The notes beneath the pieces are model-generated. The model saw only the letters and a list, made by a program, of their open reading frames with translations. It was not told the origin of the DNA and did not search any database. Shown here piece by piece: positions 35,141 through 47,093 of a stretch of DNA of 64,000 nucleotides; position 1 is the first letter of the stretch; each line of letters starts with the position of its first letter. The stretch is from Hyphochytrium catenoides (lineage: Eukaryota > Sar > Hyphochytriomycetes > Hyphochytriales > Hyphochytriaceae), in NCBI GenBank assembly GCA_900088475.1, contig FLMG01000549.1, forward strand, positions 62,001 through 126,000, read 5' to 3'. The translations under genes and the position numbers were made by a program.

Positions 35141-37390
35141 ATGTCGAATATCATTGCCACCTCGGCCAGGGGGGCTGTAAGGCATGCTCAAAGGGCGACA
35201 CGCCACCAGCGCATTTTGCATTCGTCGGTCAGCAGGCAGCCAACATATGCCTGTCCCCCGTCGATCCGCCATGGATGTCTGCAGCAGACCGCCACCCTCC
35301 CTGAGAAATACAGCCAGAGCCAGAATCCAAATCGTATTCGGCGGCTGGCCTGGCTCGTCATGGCTGCTGCCAGTGTGGCAGGGCTCAGCGTGTACTCTCT
35401 AAACGAGCAGCTATATCAAGACGAGTCATTACCGAAGCTGCCTTCGTCGCCGAGGAGACGCCAATTGTACAAGGAGAATTCTAAACTGGAGACCGACTAT
35501 GTGATTGTCCAGCGAATCGCCTATGGTGGGTTTGGAAAGGTCCTCGCCGGTAGACACATCAGATCCGGCACTGCGGTTGCCATCAAGCAGATGCCAAAGA
35601 AGAAAGTCAGCAGGCGGAAATTTAAGGAGGAAGTGGACATTTTGACAGATGTTGGAGGAAAGAGGAATATTATCGAACTGAGGGACGCGTTTGAGACGAA
35701 GGACCATTGGGTGATTGTCACCGAACTCGCGCGAGGAGGAGAGCTCTTCGACCGCCTCGTCGAGAAAGGTGCTTACTCTGAAGGTGAGGCAAGGGACTTC
35801 ATGAGGGAGATATCTAAAGCCGTCTCTTATCTTCACGAGAACAATGTCGTACACGGAGACTTAAAACCGGAGAACGTGGTTCTGTCAGCTAAGGATAGAC
35901 CTACCAGCATCCGCTTGGTAGACTTTGGGATGTCGTTCCGGTTCACAGCGCAGCAGGGCAAGGTGTGCAAGGATGGGCAGCAAGGGAGTGGGACTTTGGG
36001 CTACTCATCTCCTGAGCTCTTGACAGGCGGGAAAGTGGGTGCTCCCACCGATATCTGGTCCCTAGGTATCATCCTCTACATCGTCCTCACTGGGATACAT
36101 CCTGTGTATCGTTCAGAAGAGCCTCCTGACTCAGAGGTGGTGAACAGAATTCTAGAGGGAAAGTTCGACTTCAGCAGCCCTTCACTGTGGGGTTCAATAT
36201 CTTCAGAGGCCAAGGATTTGGTCCAGAAGATGCTTTCTTGTGATCCTGCTCAGCGTCCGACTGCTGAGGGTTTGATGGCTCACCCCTGGTTTCAAGTTGA
36301 CGATGCCTCTTTGAGCAAGCAGCCTCTGTCGTCTACCGCTGACCATCTGGCTCAGTATCAAAGAGGAAAGAGAAGGCTCGAGGCGACGGTGTGGGCGGTA
36401 CTGTTGGATGCAGAGGGTGATGCATGCCCTGAGAAGTCCTGGTTGACCGATCTTCTGGATGGGAAAATTGAAGATGATGTTGATCTGGTGTTGGATGCCT
36501 TTGACAAGGATAGGAAAGGCTACATTGATCGCAATGACATCTGTCGTGTGCTGAAAAGTATCGGAGAAGATTATCTGGAGCCTGAAATAGAGGACATACT
36601 ACATGTCGTGGATTCGGGAGAATGCAAGCCAGAACACCTTCAGTACTCTGACATCGTTAAGGTCATGAAGAATATCCGAAGAGGTACCTATAAAATGGGA
36701 CAAGTTATCATTGAAGAGGGAGAGCGCTCGGAAAAGCTGTACAAACTCCTGGATGGAGAGGTAGAGGTTTCTCTGAACGGGGTAGTTGTGGACAGAATCA
36801 AGGCAGGAGATTGCTTTGGCGTTCATGAGCTCTTGCGGGCCGACGGGGACGTACATAAGCGCTTTTGCACTTATCGTTGCGTAAGTGGCACATGCCGTGC
36901 CCTGGAGCTTACGAAGAGAGAAGTCGACATGGTAACGGACGTCCTTGAAGTTGCAGACAGGAAGCTGAAGCGGAAAGCAAGGGAGGAGATGAAGAAGATG
37001 CTCCTCGATTACGTTACGCGGCTGCCAGAGGACAAAGAGAATGTACGCGTGCGGAAGTTTAGCAGTGGTCAGCTGGTGTTTGGGGAAGGCAACAAGGATG
37101 ATCTCCTTTATGTCGTCAGAGACGGAGAGATCGAGATAGTGAAGACGCTACCTGATGGGAAGAAAGTGACGGTGGAAAGGATTGGAAAGGGCGGATGCTT
37201 CGACCCACAACTCTGTCTCGCCACATCCGCTAAATGCATCTCACCTGCCAGTGTGGTGGAGGTCGCAGGAAGAAGTGTCAGAAAGTTTCTTCGAGAATGT
37301 GACTTGCTGATGCAGAGCCTTAGTGATGACAGAGATGAACGGAGCTTTGAGCACCAGCAAATATTAGGCACAGCCACGTCGGCGCAGTAG
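35141..37390 (+). CDS. Protein kinase with EF-hand and two cyclic-nucleotide-binding domains
   Basis: This is a single exon of 749 residues. Residues 1-65 are rich in Arg, Ser and Gln with almost no acids, like a mitochondrial leader. A hydrophobic segment follows (RRLAWLVMAAASVAGLSVYS, about 66-86). The CAMK-type kinase domain runs from about 120 to 390: glycine loop AYGGFGKVLAG, VAIKQMPKKK with the ATP lysine, catalytic loop VHGDLKPENVVL, LVDFGMSF, and GYSSPELLTGG. The usual HRD arginine is glycine. Next is an EF-hand loop DAFDKDRKGYID near 453 and a degenerate second loop, then two cNMP-binding folds near 515 (MGQVIIEEGERSEKLYKLLD) and 638 (SSGQLVFGEGNKDDLLYVVR). The layout suggests control by calcium and cyclic nucleotides at an organelle membrane; substrate unknown. 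CDPK-like is the nearest family by kinase domain. Confidence 0.85.
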   Translation: MSNIIATSARGAVRHAQRATRHQRILHSSVSRQPTYACPPSIRHGCLQQTATLPEKYSQSQNPNRIRRLAWLVMAAASVAGLSVYSLNEQLYQDESLPKLPSSPRRRQLYKENSKLETDYVIVQRIAYGGFGKVLAGRHIRSGTAVAIKQMPKKKVSRRKFKEEVDILTDVGGKRNIIELRDAFETKDHWVIVTELARGGELFDRLVEKGAYSEGEARDFMREISKAVSYLHENNVVHGDLKPENVVLSAKDRPTSIRLVDFGMSFRFTAQQGKVCKDGQQGSGTLGYSSPELLTGGKVGAPTDIWSLGIILYIVLTGIHPVYRSEEPPDSEVVNRILEGKFDFSSPSLWGSISSEAKDLVQKMLSCDPAQRPTAEGLMAHPWFQVDDASLSKQPLSSTADHLAQYQRGKRRLEATVWAVLLDAEGDACPEKSWLTDLLDGKIEDDVDLVLDAFDKDRKGYIDRNDICRVLKSIGEDYLEPEIEDILHVVDSGECKPEHLQYSDIVKVMKNIRRGTYKMGQVIIEEGERSEKLYKLLDGEVEVSLNGVVVDRIKAGDCFGVHELLRADGDVHKRFCTYRCVSGTCRALELTKREVDMVTDVLEVADRKLKRKAREEMKKMLLDYVTRLPEDKENVRVRKFSSGQLVFGEGNKDDLLYVVRDGEIEIVKTLPDGKKVTVERIGKGGCFDPQLCLATSAKCISPASVVEVAGRSVRKFLRECDLLMQSLSDDRDERSFEHQQILGTATSAQ

Positions 37391-37679
37391 AGGAGAGCGC
37401 TGGTGGAGGAGTCTCTTACCTCGCACTATATTTATTCGATGGAGTAGATATTAGTCTCACTTTTTTTTTTATTATATTAGGCCTTGAGCCGTCAGGAGCT
37501 GGAGTGCGACTCAGCTACTTATTTGGTATTAGTAACGCATCATGAGATCTCACATACAATCGTTGGCCTAACTCTACCTTCTGACTTCTCGTTGGCAGTT
37601 CACGCCACCTGGAGAGCATATAAAATGGCGCTACCGCTCTCTCTCTCTGCTGACCAAGTCTCTGTTGCCATTGCCATTA

Positions 37680-39632
37680 TTACTTGCCCAATGGAGGAAA
37701 CGACTGGTCATACGCATTGTTTGGCAGCACCACGCCTTGTCCTCTATCGGCGGCTTCACTTTGATTGTAGCTGTATTGATCTCCTCCGCGTCGCCATCCT
37801 CCACCTCCTCCTCTGGGCCCAGACGGTTGTGGGTAGCTGTTGCTATCAGCGAATGAGTCTCCCGCTCCTCCTCGAGCGTAAGAGTCCCCAAGTCTAGGGT
37901 CGTACCCTTGGGAATAATCATGCATCTGCCGCGAGTAGCGATATCCCGGGTTAGGTGTGCCATAGTCCATTGCTTGTGGTGGCGAATGCTGGGGGTACTG
38001 ATACTCTTGATGGTGTGGCACGTACTCAGGGTAAGGTGGCATGTGGGGATGTGGCACAGGATGTTGATAATATCCGTGCTCCATCATTGGCTGGCCGTAG
38101 CTCTCCATAGGAGGAAGATAACTTGCTTGTGAGCTTTCTACCATTCGGTAAGGAAGAAAAGTGGGCCGGTACATGTCATAGTTCCTCGCAAAGTCTGGAT
38201 CATTCATCTCTGCCTCCCGGTTGCGCCATGTAACTTTGCTCTCTCGCCAATTCTTCTTCGCCTCTGCATTTAGCTTCCTAGCTGCTCTGCTATCTGGCCG
38301 ATCAAAACCCCTTCCGCTGCCCTCTGTCTTGGCGATGATTTTAGGCTGAGCACTCGCTTGTCCTGCTACCTTGCCCCGTCCGCCACCAAACCCTACGCTG
38401 CCATCTGGTCCCTTTGCCATGCCATTCTCTATCTTCTGCTTCTCCTTTAGGCTATCGCTACCGCCTTTCGATCCATCTGTACTCTCGGTTCCGAAAATAC
38501 GGGCTCGAGCCTCTGCATACGCTCTTTCTCTGTCTTCCACCGATTTCTTCTCAGTGGCAGCGGAGGGCTTGGCCCCCGCGTTGCCGGCCCCTTGTCCTGC
38601 TCCAGCGGTGCCGGTTCGCTTTTTCATGAGAATCTTAGGCGCTTGAGGTGTCGGTGTTTCTTGCTTGGTCTTCTCTGTCACTAGGTTGATAAACAAGGTC
38701 CGAGGGATCTTGGAACTCTCCGTTTTGAAGAGTACGATGCCCCTTCCAGTGCCTACTTCGAAGTGTTGCTTGGGTATGAACACGGGTTAGTAGGCAATTT
38801 TGATAGGTCCCTGCCTCTGGGAGAAAGTAGACTTACCTCTGCTGCCATTCCCATGTCTAGTGACTGATGTTCCAAGTGGAAGCGTTCGGCCAATCTATGG
38901 ACTAACAGCCGGTGAAACGAGGACGCCGGAGGAAACTCTAACCGCGTCTCCCTACGTGACGAGACCGATGAAGTCACTTGTTGGTCACACCTTTTCTCCT
39001 CAAATCAATGCAGAGCTCCGAGGTATAGAGTGAACAGAAACAGCAAGAATAGGAGGAAGAAAGAGACGAGTCGGGTATAGAACCATCTATCCTCACTTAT
39101 ACAGATGGGGAGAATAGCTTGATCAACAGGTAGAGAATGACTGATGGCTAAATATAGCGAACAGCAACGAGCGCCTTGCCCGTGTGGTGGAAGGAAGGAG
39201 GTAATACTGAGCTCACGGGTAGCATCGCGATGATAGTGATAGCTCTAATGTCCTCTACCTTTCATTTCTCATAAATCGTAGAATCGTATCTTCAAACTTC
39301 AGCAGTGCCAAACGCTCACGGGGATTGTCCATAGCACCTAAGAAGACAGGATCGATGGGCACGTCGTGGTGCGAGGAGGCTACAGCTGCAGTGGTCGCTG
39401 CACTGAGATTCATATATACGCTTGGCTGCTCCACTGGGCGCCCTGCTGCAGAGTCCCCTTTCGCTCCTTTGCTCGAGGCGGCTGCTGGTTGTGAAGATGA
39501 TTTTCCGGACTACGGCCCACATAAGTATTAGTGGGGATCCCTTACGTCCGCTGATTCAGAGCAAGAGTAACTTACCAGTTTAAGCTGTGCCATCTGCACG
39601 GCGGCGGTCGACTCCCAATCATCGTCTGCCAT
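37680..39632 (-). CDS. R3H-SUZ domain RNA-binding protein
   Basis: The start MADDDWESTAAVQMAQLKL is followed by a Ser/Ala-rich linker, then IDPVFLGAMDNPRERLALLK, the segment that precedes R3H in plant and fungal homologues. The R3H domain is LEFPPASSFHRLLVHRLAER with FHLEHQSLD. A SUZ motif follows (PKILMKKRTG, then EDRERAYAEARARIFG), and a long Pro/Tyr/Gly/Gln-rich tail ends QSFPPLGK. R3H and SUZ both bind single-stranded nucleic acid, mainly mRNA, so a cytoplasmic mRNA-binding role is likely (human R3HDM1/2 and ARPP21 share the layout). There are four exons; a phase-2 intron of about 250 bp separates MRNE from CDQQVTSS and is long for this window. An open frame continues 5' of the ATG, so a longer N-terminus is possible. 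Confidence 0.88.
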
Positions 39633-40700
39633 CTTCTCAAAAATCGCCGGAAATAGAGACTCCTAGGGCGCCAAAGAGATTCAGGATATAGCGCAGCTCA
39701 CTTCTCCCGGACGCCCAGCATGCAGAAACGAATCCTCGTTACTTGAGCCGTCAGAGGGCAGATATCTTAGCTGGTAATGTATCGCAGCCTGCCAGGACGG
39801 GCCGTTTTAGATATCCCACAATATGACGGCGAGTGGAGCTATGCCGACGACCAGTTTGGCCTCATAACCCAACGCATGCAAGCGAATCTTCCAAGCTCCT
39901 TCCCGGAGTGACCAACCCGAACCTCCGCCGTTAACAGCCTGTTTACGCCCAGCGTTGCCGGTAGTCGATCTCCAAAGATCCTGACCTCCGCGTCTGGCCT
40001 CTATCAAGCCGATAACAAGCAAAGATCTATCAATTGGCGGTCTGGAGGGTTGCAGGCAGTCTGGCCTTTCGGGGCACACCTTGGCCTTTCCTCCGACTAC
40101 GGCAGTTGCCCACCTCTTGCGCTTGGCGCCATCAAGCTGTCAGTCTCTCAATCATAATGTGCTTGGAGACCGTAAGCCCGTCTTAATATATTAGACCAAG
40201 CATTGTGTTAGTCCGTACAGTACTGTAGGAGAGAATCATCAACTCGTTCCTAATAACGGCCATTTTTATCGAAAACAGCGCTGGTCCGAGGGGACTTCTA
40301 TCTCCCAAACCCAAGCATTCTTGTTCAAACCCAATCTGTTCAGGTAAGTATCACAAGGATAATATTAGTTCTCCACCAGGCCCACACCTTTAGGTCAAGC
40401 CCACACTACTGTTTGGGAACAGGAATAGCTTTCGCCCTCCACCACAGATCTGATGGTGTGGGTGGATGCGCTCTCCGCTCTTGGCTCAATCATCCTACAG
40501 CTACAGACAGGCAGCCCAAGACGAGAACTCCCGCTCGCGTTCGAGCTTGAGAATCATCGACATCTCAAGGGCACGCTGAGGTTCCACGATCTCAACGGTC
40601 TAGAGACCAAAGCACCAGCTCAGCAGCGGCAATCTTCTTGTTGGTCCTACAACCGACTGTAATATCTGTGATAGTCTGAAAGAGTACATCTTTACACACC
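39633..40700. other. Divergent intergenic region
   Basis: This 1.07-kb stretch lies between the R3H and eIF3m starts. It contains short open frames on both strands (39807-40079 minus, 40453-40662 plus) with no recognised motif. It probably carries promoters. Confidence 0.4.
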
Positions 40701-42320
40701 ATGACCATGAAGGTGAACGTCGGGATCTCTGAGCTTGCCTCAGACCTGTCTGGTTATATGACTACCATTTCTGGCGATCGTAGTGGCGCTCAGTACGGAG
40801 CAGATCTCTTAGAATCACAGGACTACCCGGAGTTTATTCGGAAGTGCTTCCAAGACAAGAACTCGATTATCAATCAGGAGAATGACGCAGGTGTGTTGGC
40901 TACCGCCTGTTCCGATCATCAATTTGCGTACCCACATCACTGTTCCTTGAAGATGTGGAAGGCTGCTTCAATGTACTTTGTGCCTTGGTAAGCCGTGTGA
41001 CGAGCAGCAACGCGCGAAGACAGCTTGTCAAGGACTTCATAGCAGATTTGGTCGACGACACTGAAGATAAAGCCCTTATGCGGCTCAAAGTGTAAGTCAC
41101 AGCAATTATGGTGCGCAGGAAGATGCCATTGAGCTGAAACACATCTTTTCTTTAGGCTCACAAACCTATATAACTTCCTAGAAGAACCCCATGAAAGACT
41201 AGAGGTTCTTCTGGCGGCTCTGCGCTATGCCTCTGCCACTCAGAACTTGAAGCTTCTCAACAGTTATCTGCCAAAAATTTACGAGAGCATCGAATCATGG
41301 AACGTATCGAATGAGGAAAAGAGAGAACTCTATCACACAGTGTTTCAGGTTCTTAACGAAGCCGACGAGAAGAGGTAGGGCACTGCCATGCTGACTTCAT
41401 TAGGTGACCTTAGAGCTGAGAGCCTTCGTCGACTCTTCCTGTAGTGCCCTGTCTCAAGAGTATTTGAGGAAGTATCTATTGACCTTTCAGGACGCCAGCG
41501 ATGAAGATCTAGCGGCGGCTAAGGAAAACGTTGCTCACGGTGCCGTTGCCTTTATCCGCCAACCTATTGAAGTGTTTGCCCATCATGACAGCGTCTTAGA
41601 GCTGCCCGTGGTTAGACAGGTCAGCATGGGTCTGGATTAAGCTAGACTTAGAGATGCAGCCATTGAATTGACAGTTTATTTTTTCTGTTCTAGCTAAGAG
41701 ATGATCCTGAGTATGCCAAGCTCTTCAGACTTCTCCAGATCTTCTCAATTGAGAGGCTAGCCAACTACATGGAGTTCTATAGCAAGAACAAGAGCGTTAT
41801 CAAGCAGTATGGTATGCGCATGCTCACACATAGCTCGAACAACAAAGTTCTCATGGTGTACCCGGCCTTTTATCCTCGTATCAACTTAACATCTCCAGGT
41901 CTTGATCATGAGGCCAATGTCAAGCACATGCGACTCCTTTCCTTGTGCTCGTTGGCTGCAGACCACACCGAAATTCCCTACAGCGAGGTGGCTGAGACCT
42001 TGCAAGTGGATTTGGAAGAAGTAGAGAATTGGGTGGTGGAAGCTATTACCTCAGATCTGATGGAGGCGAAAATGGACCAGCTGCGCCAGGTTGTCTCTGT
42101 GAGGTAAGTCTCCGCCTACATCTCAGATCTAGTAGTTAGGGCAAGGAGTCGCTTCGAAGCCCTTACTAATTGCCCTTTTGCTTATTGTGTCAGATGGTTT
42201 GCTTGGAGAGAGTTTGGAGACAAGGAATGGAGGCATCTGGCCTCGAAGTTGAAGACTTGGACCGCCAACGTAAGGGGCTTACTACAGAAGATTGAAGAAA
42301 GCCGGTCGAAGCGGCCCTAG
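40701..42320 (+). CDS. EIF3M: Translation initiation factor eIF3 subunit M (PCI domain)
   Basis: Spliced exons give MTMKVNVGISELASDLSGY, ARRQLVKDFIADLVDDTEDK, LTNLYNFLEEPHERLEVLLA, LKLLNSYLPKIYESIESWNV, LSQEYLRKYLLTFQDASDED and FRLLQIFSIERLANYMEFYS. The C-terminal PCI winged-helix part follows (HMRLLSLCSLAADHTEIPYS, EVAETLQVDLEEVENWVVEA), ending SRSKRP then stop. This matches eIF3m, a subunit of the eIF3 complex in the cytosol that helps load mRNA and initiator tRNA on the 40S subunit. Seven exons have introns of roughly 55 to 120 bp; the donor at 40892 and the acceptor before 40954 join in phase to give NDADVEGCFNVL. Confidence 0.93.
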
Positions 42321-42940
42321 AGAGACACTGATGACAATAGATTGTTAACAGTTTGTGTCACATTGTCCCAGCCCACCACCAACCTATAATCCCAAAATGA
42401 ACTCTAAACACGCTTTTAGGGTCAGTCAGCACAGAGTCTGATGGCTGTGCCTCCTCCTGATGGCTGTGCCTCCTCCTTCCGTCACATTCCATCCCCTTAG
42501 TTGCTCTTCGTCTTCTTGCTTGGCCGCTGGCATGTGAAACGTACTGCTCTTTGCCCGGTCATGTCCTGACCTGCTTCAAACAAGTCGTGCAGCTTCATCA
42601 TGGGAAATGCCCAGTGCCTGTGCGTGATGGCTCTTCAAAGTTGGACTGATAACTTCCTACAGTTGTATCAAGAACTGTTGCCTCTCTTTGTGTAAACTGT
42701 AAACGTAGCTATCCTTCGACCACAGCCCCTCCAGGAGTTCGCAGGCGCCGTTTGTGTGAGCGGCGGCCTAACAACTGTACAGGTAGAAAGCCAAGTGGAG
42801 AAGTACAAGACAGCGAAGAGAAGTTCACAACCTGACGTTGGGTCATCGTTATCTCTCTCTGCAAAGAAGCATTTCTCGTTCAGCATAGCGGTGGATGGCA
42901 CAGATTCTCAAGAGTGGACGTTATGTGAGTCCGAGAGCTC
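42321..42940. other. Intergenic region with possible upstream exon
   Basis: This 620-bp stretch lies between eIF3m and the PARP-like gene. It contains the exact 19-bp tandem repeat at 42438-42475. An open frame at 42756-42920 (VQVESQVEKYKTAKRSSQPD) might be an upstream exon of the next gene, but I found no splice join that keeps the frame. Confidence 0.4.
42438..42475. repeat. 19-bp direct tandem repeat, two copies
   Basis: Two perfect adjacent copies of CTGATGGCTGTGCCTCCTC lie in the 3' flank of eIF3m. Confidence 0.9.
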
Positions 42941-44461
42941 ATGGCTGCCCGCTTTGGGCCGCCTGACGCTATTTTCAGCAGGATGATGATAATCCGGCTT
43001 CAGAGTCAGCTGTCACGAAAGAGTAATCTCTCTAACCTTCATGGAGTGTCTGTGCTAGAAGTAGGGGTCCAGTGCACTATAGCGGCACTTATTGCCATCT
43101 GCTTTGCGGAGAATGGTGGAGACCTTGCCCAGCAAACCTTATACGAGGGGTTAAGGTTTACCAGTAATCTCTACCAGCTATTGCTCCACGCATTCTCACC
43201 GATCTATGGTAGCACTGAACGTTGGATCAGCGCTGAAAGGGCTTCTGCAGTGTATTTCTGGTCAATCGATTGCTGGAATGTTCTCTATGTTGCTCTCCTT
43301 GGGCCTACACTCAAGGCCACCATCTCGTTTCTACCGCTGGTAGGCTATGGGCTATGGTCCGCTGTAGATGTTATCCAGGTACTTTTTGGCAGGCTACTGG
43401 TGGCCACGTTACTGCCTATAGCGTCAACGGCTAAACTGCTTTTTACAGAGGCCATCTTCTTGTTCTTGGCCCTGAGGCCCCTAGAAGATGAGCTGCCAGA
43501 GCAGCACGTGCCATCCGCTTCTCTCAGAAGTAAACCGTCTCTGCTAGATGAAGCATTCGATCCGCACAAGCTCTATTCCCAAGCGGTTGCGTTTCTACTG
43601 GATAACATGGGATCGTATTATATGGTCCAAGAAGATGACAACTTATCGGCTAACTCCAAGCACTACGTGCCCACTCTGCTCATAGACCCAGAGCATGGCG
43701 GAAGCTCTACTTTGCCTTTTGTTTTTGGGGCTGTTGTTGGGGTCCTCCTCACCGTAGTGTTCCTCGGCAGCGCATCTGGGCGGCTGTTAGAAGGGTTTCG
43801 ATGTTCTACACGCCACACTCTGCCGTCTCATGACTTTGAGGAAGTTGCAACGAAAGAAGCAGGTAGGGCTGTGAAGCAGTCGAATCGAAGGAACTATGCA
43901 CCACTCGTTAGTGGACGAAAGCTTGAAGCCTGCTCTGCCTGCATCTCTGGAGAGTCGGTGCCCACACCTTGGGAGGGCGGAACACCTCCTACTTCAATGG
44001 TGTTGCCTGCTAGCAAGCTCTCCGCCGTCCATCGCGTACTGGAAGGTATGATCAGGGAGAGGTTCGCTTTCTATGGCCTCGAGCATGGAAGTATCAAGTA
44101 TCTAATAACGTCGAGCACACGGTGGAGCAGCGTCTTACAGAGGCACCCGACAAGTCGATTTGAACTGGTCTTCCATGGAACTGCCTGCGGGAACCTAGAT
44201 GGCATCGTCAGAAAAGGGTTTAGCGTGAATAGAAGGTCCAAGCAGCTCTTTGGCCCTGGGGACTACTCCTCCATTGACCCTCGTGTGAGCGTAGATTACT
44301 GTTGCCAGAGGAAACGATTGCTGGTGTGTCTGCTGATAATAGGAGAGGAAGGCTTTGACACATTCTATCATCAAGAGACAATCCGACGGAGTTTGGGCGC
44401 TAACCAGCTAATTCCTGTTGCCATCGTGGATTCTTTACCGAAGAAGACATTGGGTCAGTGA
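42941..44461 (+). CDS. Membrane-anchored PARP-like ADP-ribosyltransferase-fold protein
   Basis: This is a single exon of 506 residues. Hydrophobic segments lie near 40-55 and 100-175, and a strong one lies at about 258-278 (LPFVFGAVVGVLLTVVFLGS). The region after it is soluble. From about 403 the sequence follows the PARP catalytic core: FELVFHGTACGNLDGIVRKG has the His-Gly-Thr motif, LFGPGDYSS stands at the YGxGxYFA position, VSVDYCC at the SxxYC position, and RLLVCLLIIG is the following strand. The histidine and tyrosine of the H-Y-E triad are visible; I cannot assign the third residue with confidence near GANQLIPVAIVDS, so it may be a mono-transferase or inactive. I do not know a named family with this layout. 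An upstream exon is possible, and the ATG at 42974 (MMIIRLQSQLS) is an alternative start. Confidence 0.7.
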   Translation: MAARFGPPDAIFSRMMIIRLQSQLSRKSNLSNLHGVSVLEVGVQCTIAALIAICFAENGGDLAQQTLYEGLRFTSNLYQLLLHAFSPIYGSTERWISAERASAVYFWSIDCWNVLYVALLGPTLKATISFLPLVGYGLWSAVDVIQVLFGRLLVATLLPIASTAKLLFTEAIFLFLALRPLEDELPEQHVPSASLRSKPSLLDEAFDPHKLYSQAVAFLLDNMGSYYMVQEDDNLSANSKHYVPTLLIDPEHGGSSTLPFVFGAVVGVLLTVVFLGSASGRLLEGFRCSTRHTLPSHDFEEVATKEAGRAVKQSNRRNYAPLVSGRKLEACSACISGESVPTPWEGGTPPTSMVLPASKLSAVHRVLEGMIRERFAFYGLEHGSIKYLITSSTRWSSVLQRHPTSRFELVFHGTACGNLDGIVRKGFSVNRRSKQLFGPGDYSSIDPRVSVDYCCQRKRLLVCLLIIGEEGFDTFYHQETIRRSLGANQLIPVAIVDSLPKKTLGQ

Positions 44462-45373
44462 TGAGAAGAACCGAGAATAATCTTATAACTAGCCAGACTA
44501 TATGGACTGCATCAGTAAACCATTGAACGTTTCCATAGCTTGTCATGTCGTCACTAGAACATCCTTGTTAGGCAACGTCCTAAGGCAATAATCATTGAGT
44601 TCTACAATCTGCACGTAAACATAAAGCCCGTAGATCACATAGTTCTATCAATGTACTACTTACTACTGTACTACTGTATGAGTTGAAAGCTAGCTCCAAG
44701 GAAGGGTCATAGCGTTGCTAGCGGAAGTATGGCTTCTCCAGTCTGGCAGGAGACTGGCCCTAGGAGTTCTACAGCTTGGAATGATACAGCACTTCACCTT
44801 ACAACGGGAAGTTCAGACAACAATAGAAGTCTGGCTCTGAAGATTCAACAACCAAACAGATTTTCCATCCTGGACTAAGTGAAGGGACTAAGGGGCTGGT
44901 GATTCGTGTAGGAACTGTATTATTGCAGGAAGGCCAAGGCATCATGATGCCTGCGTGAGGAAGAAAGTTGAACCTACACAAATCCGTCACAATACTGGTG
45001 TGAAATCTGCCAATCCCTGTGAATAACTTTACTTTAAAAATTCTGTTATTTAACAAACTCCGTCAGTTTTGGAATTAGCTTCGAGGGGTTACCTGACAGA
45101 TTGTTTTTTACAGCTATTTTGTTGGTTAATTCAACTTCTTTTGAGATTCTCAGAATAGACATGATGGGTGAGGCTTTCGCTGTGTTTGTCTAATATATCT
45201 GTGAGAGCATGATGCTCTGTGTTTGTGGCGTGAGTAAGCTTGTTGAGTTGACATGTTCTGATGGAAGGAAGGAAGCACCCGACCATCAACTCTCCAACAG
45301 CAGTAAGCTCTTGCGGTGTTACATAGTTCTATATACTATACTGGGTAGAGGCCAGCAGGTCCTGGAGGCAGGA
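44462..45373. other. Intergenic region
   Basis: This stretch of just over 900 bp between the PARP-like and DAHP synthase genes is AT-rich near 45030-45190. No gene or RNA is evident. Confidence 0.45.

Positions 45374-47093
<1,720 letters not shown>

Noticed and set aside
42756-42986. Upstream exon of the PARP-like gene
   Set aside because: The frame (phase 1 at the gtgagt donor) does not join the 506-codon frame at either nearby CAG acceptor without a stop.
45209-45373. Longer N-terminus for DAHP synthase from an ATG at 45209
   Set aside because: The added residues (MMLCVCGVSKLVELTCSDGR) are not like a leader or any family member; the ATG at 45374 gives a better leader.
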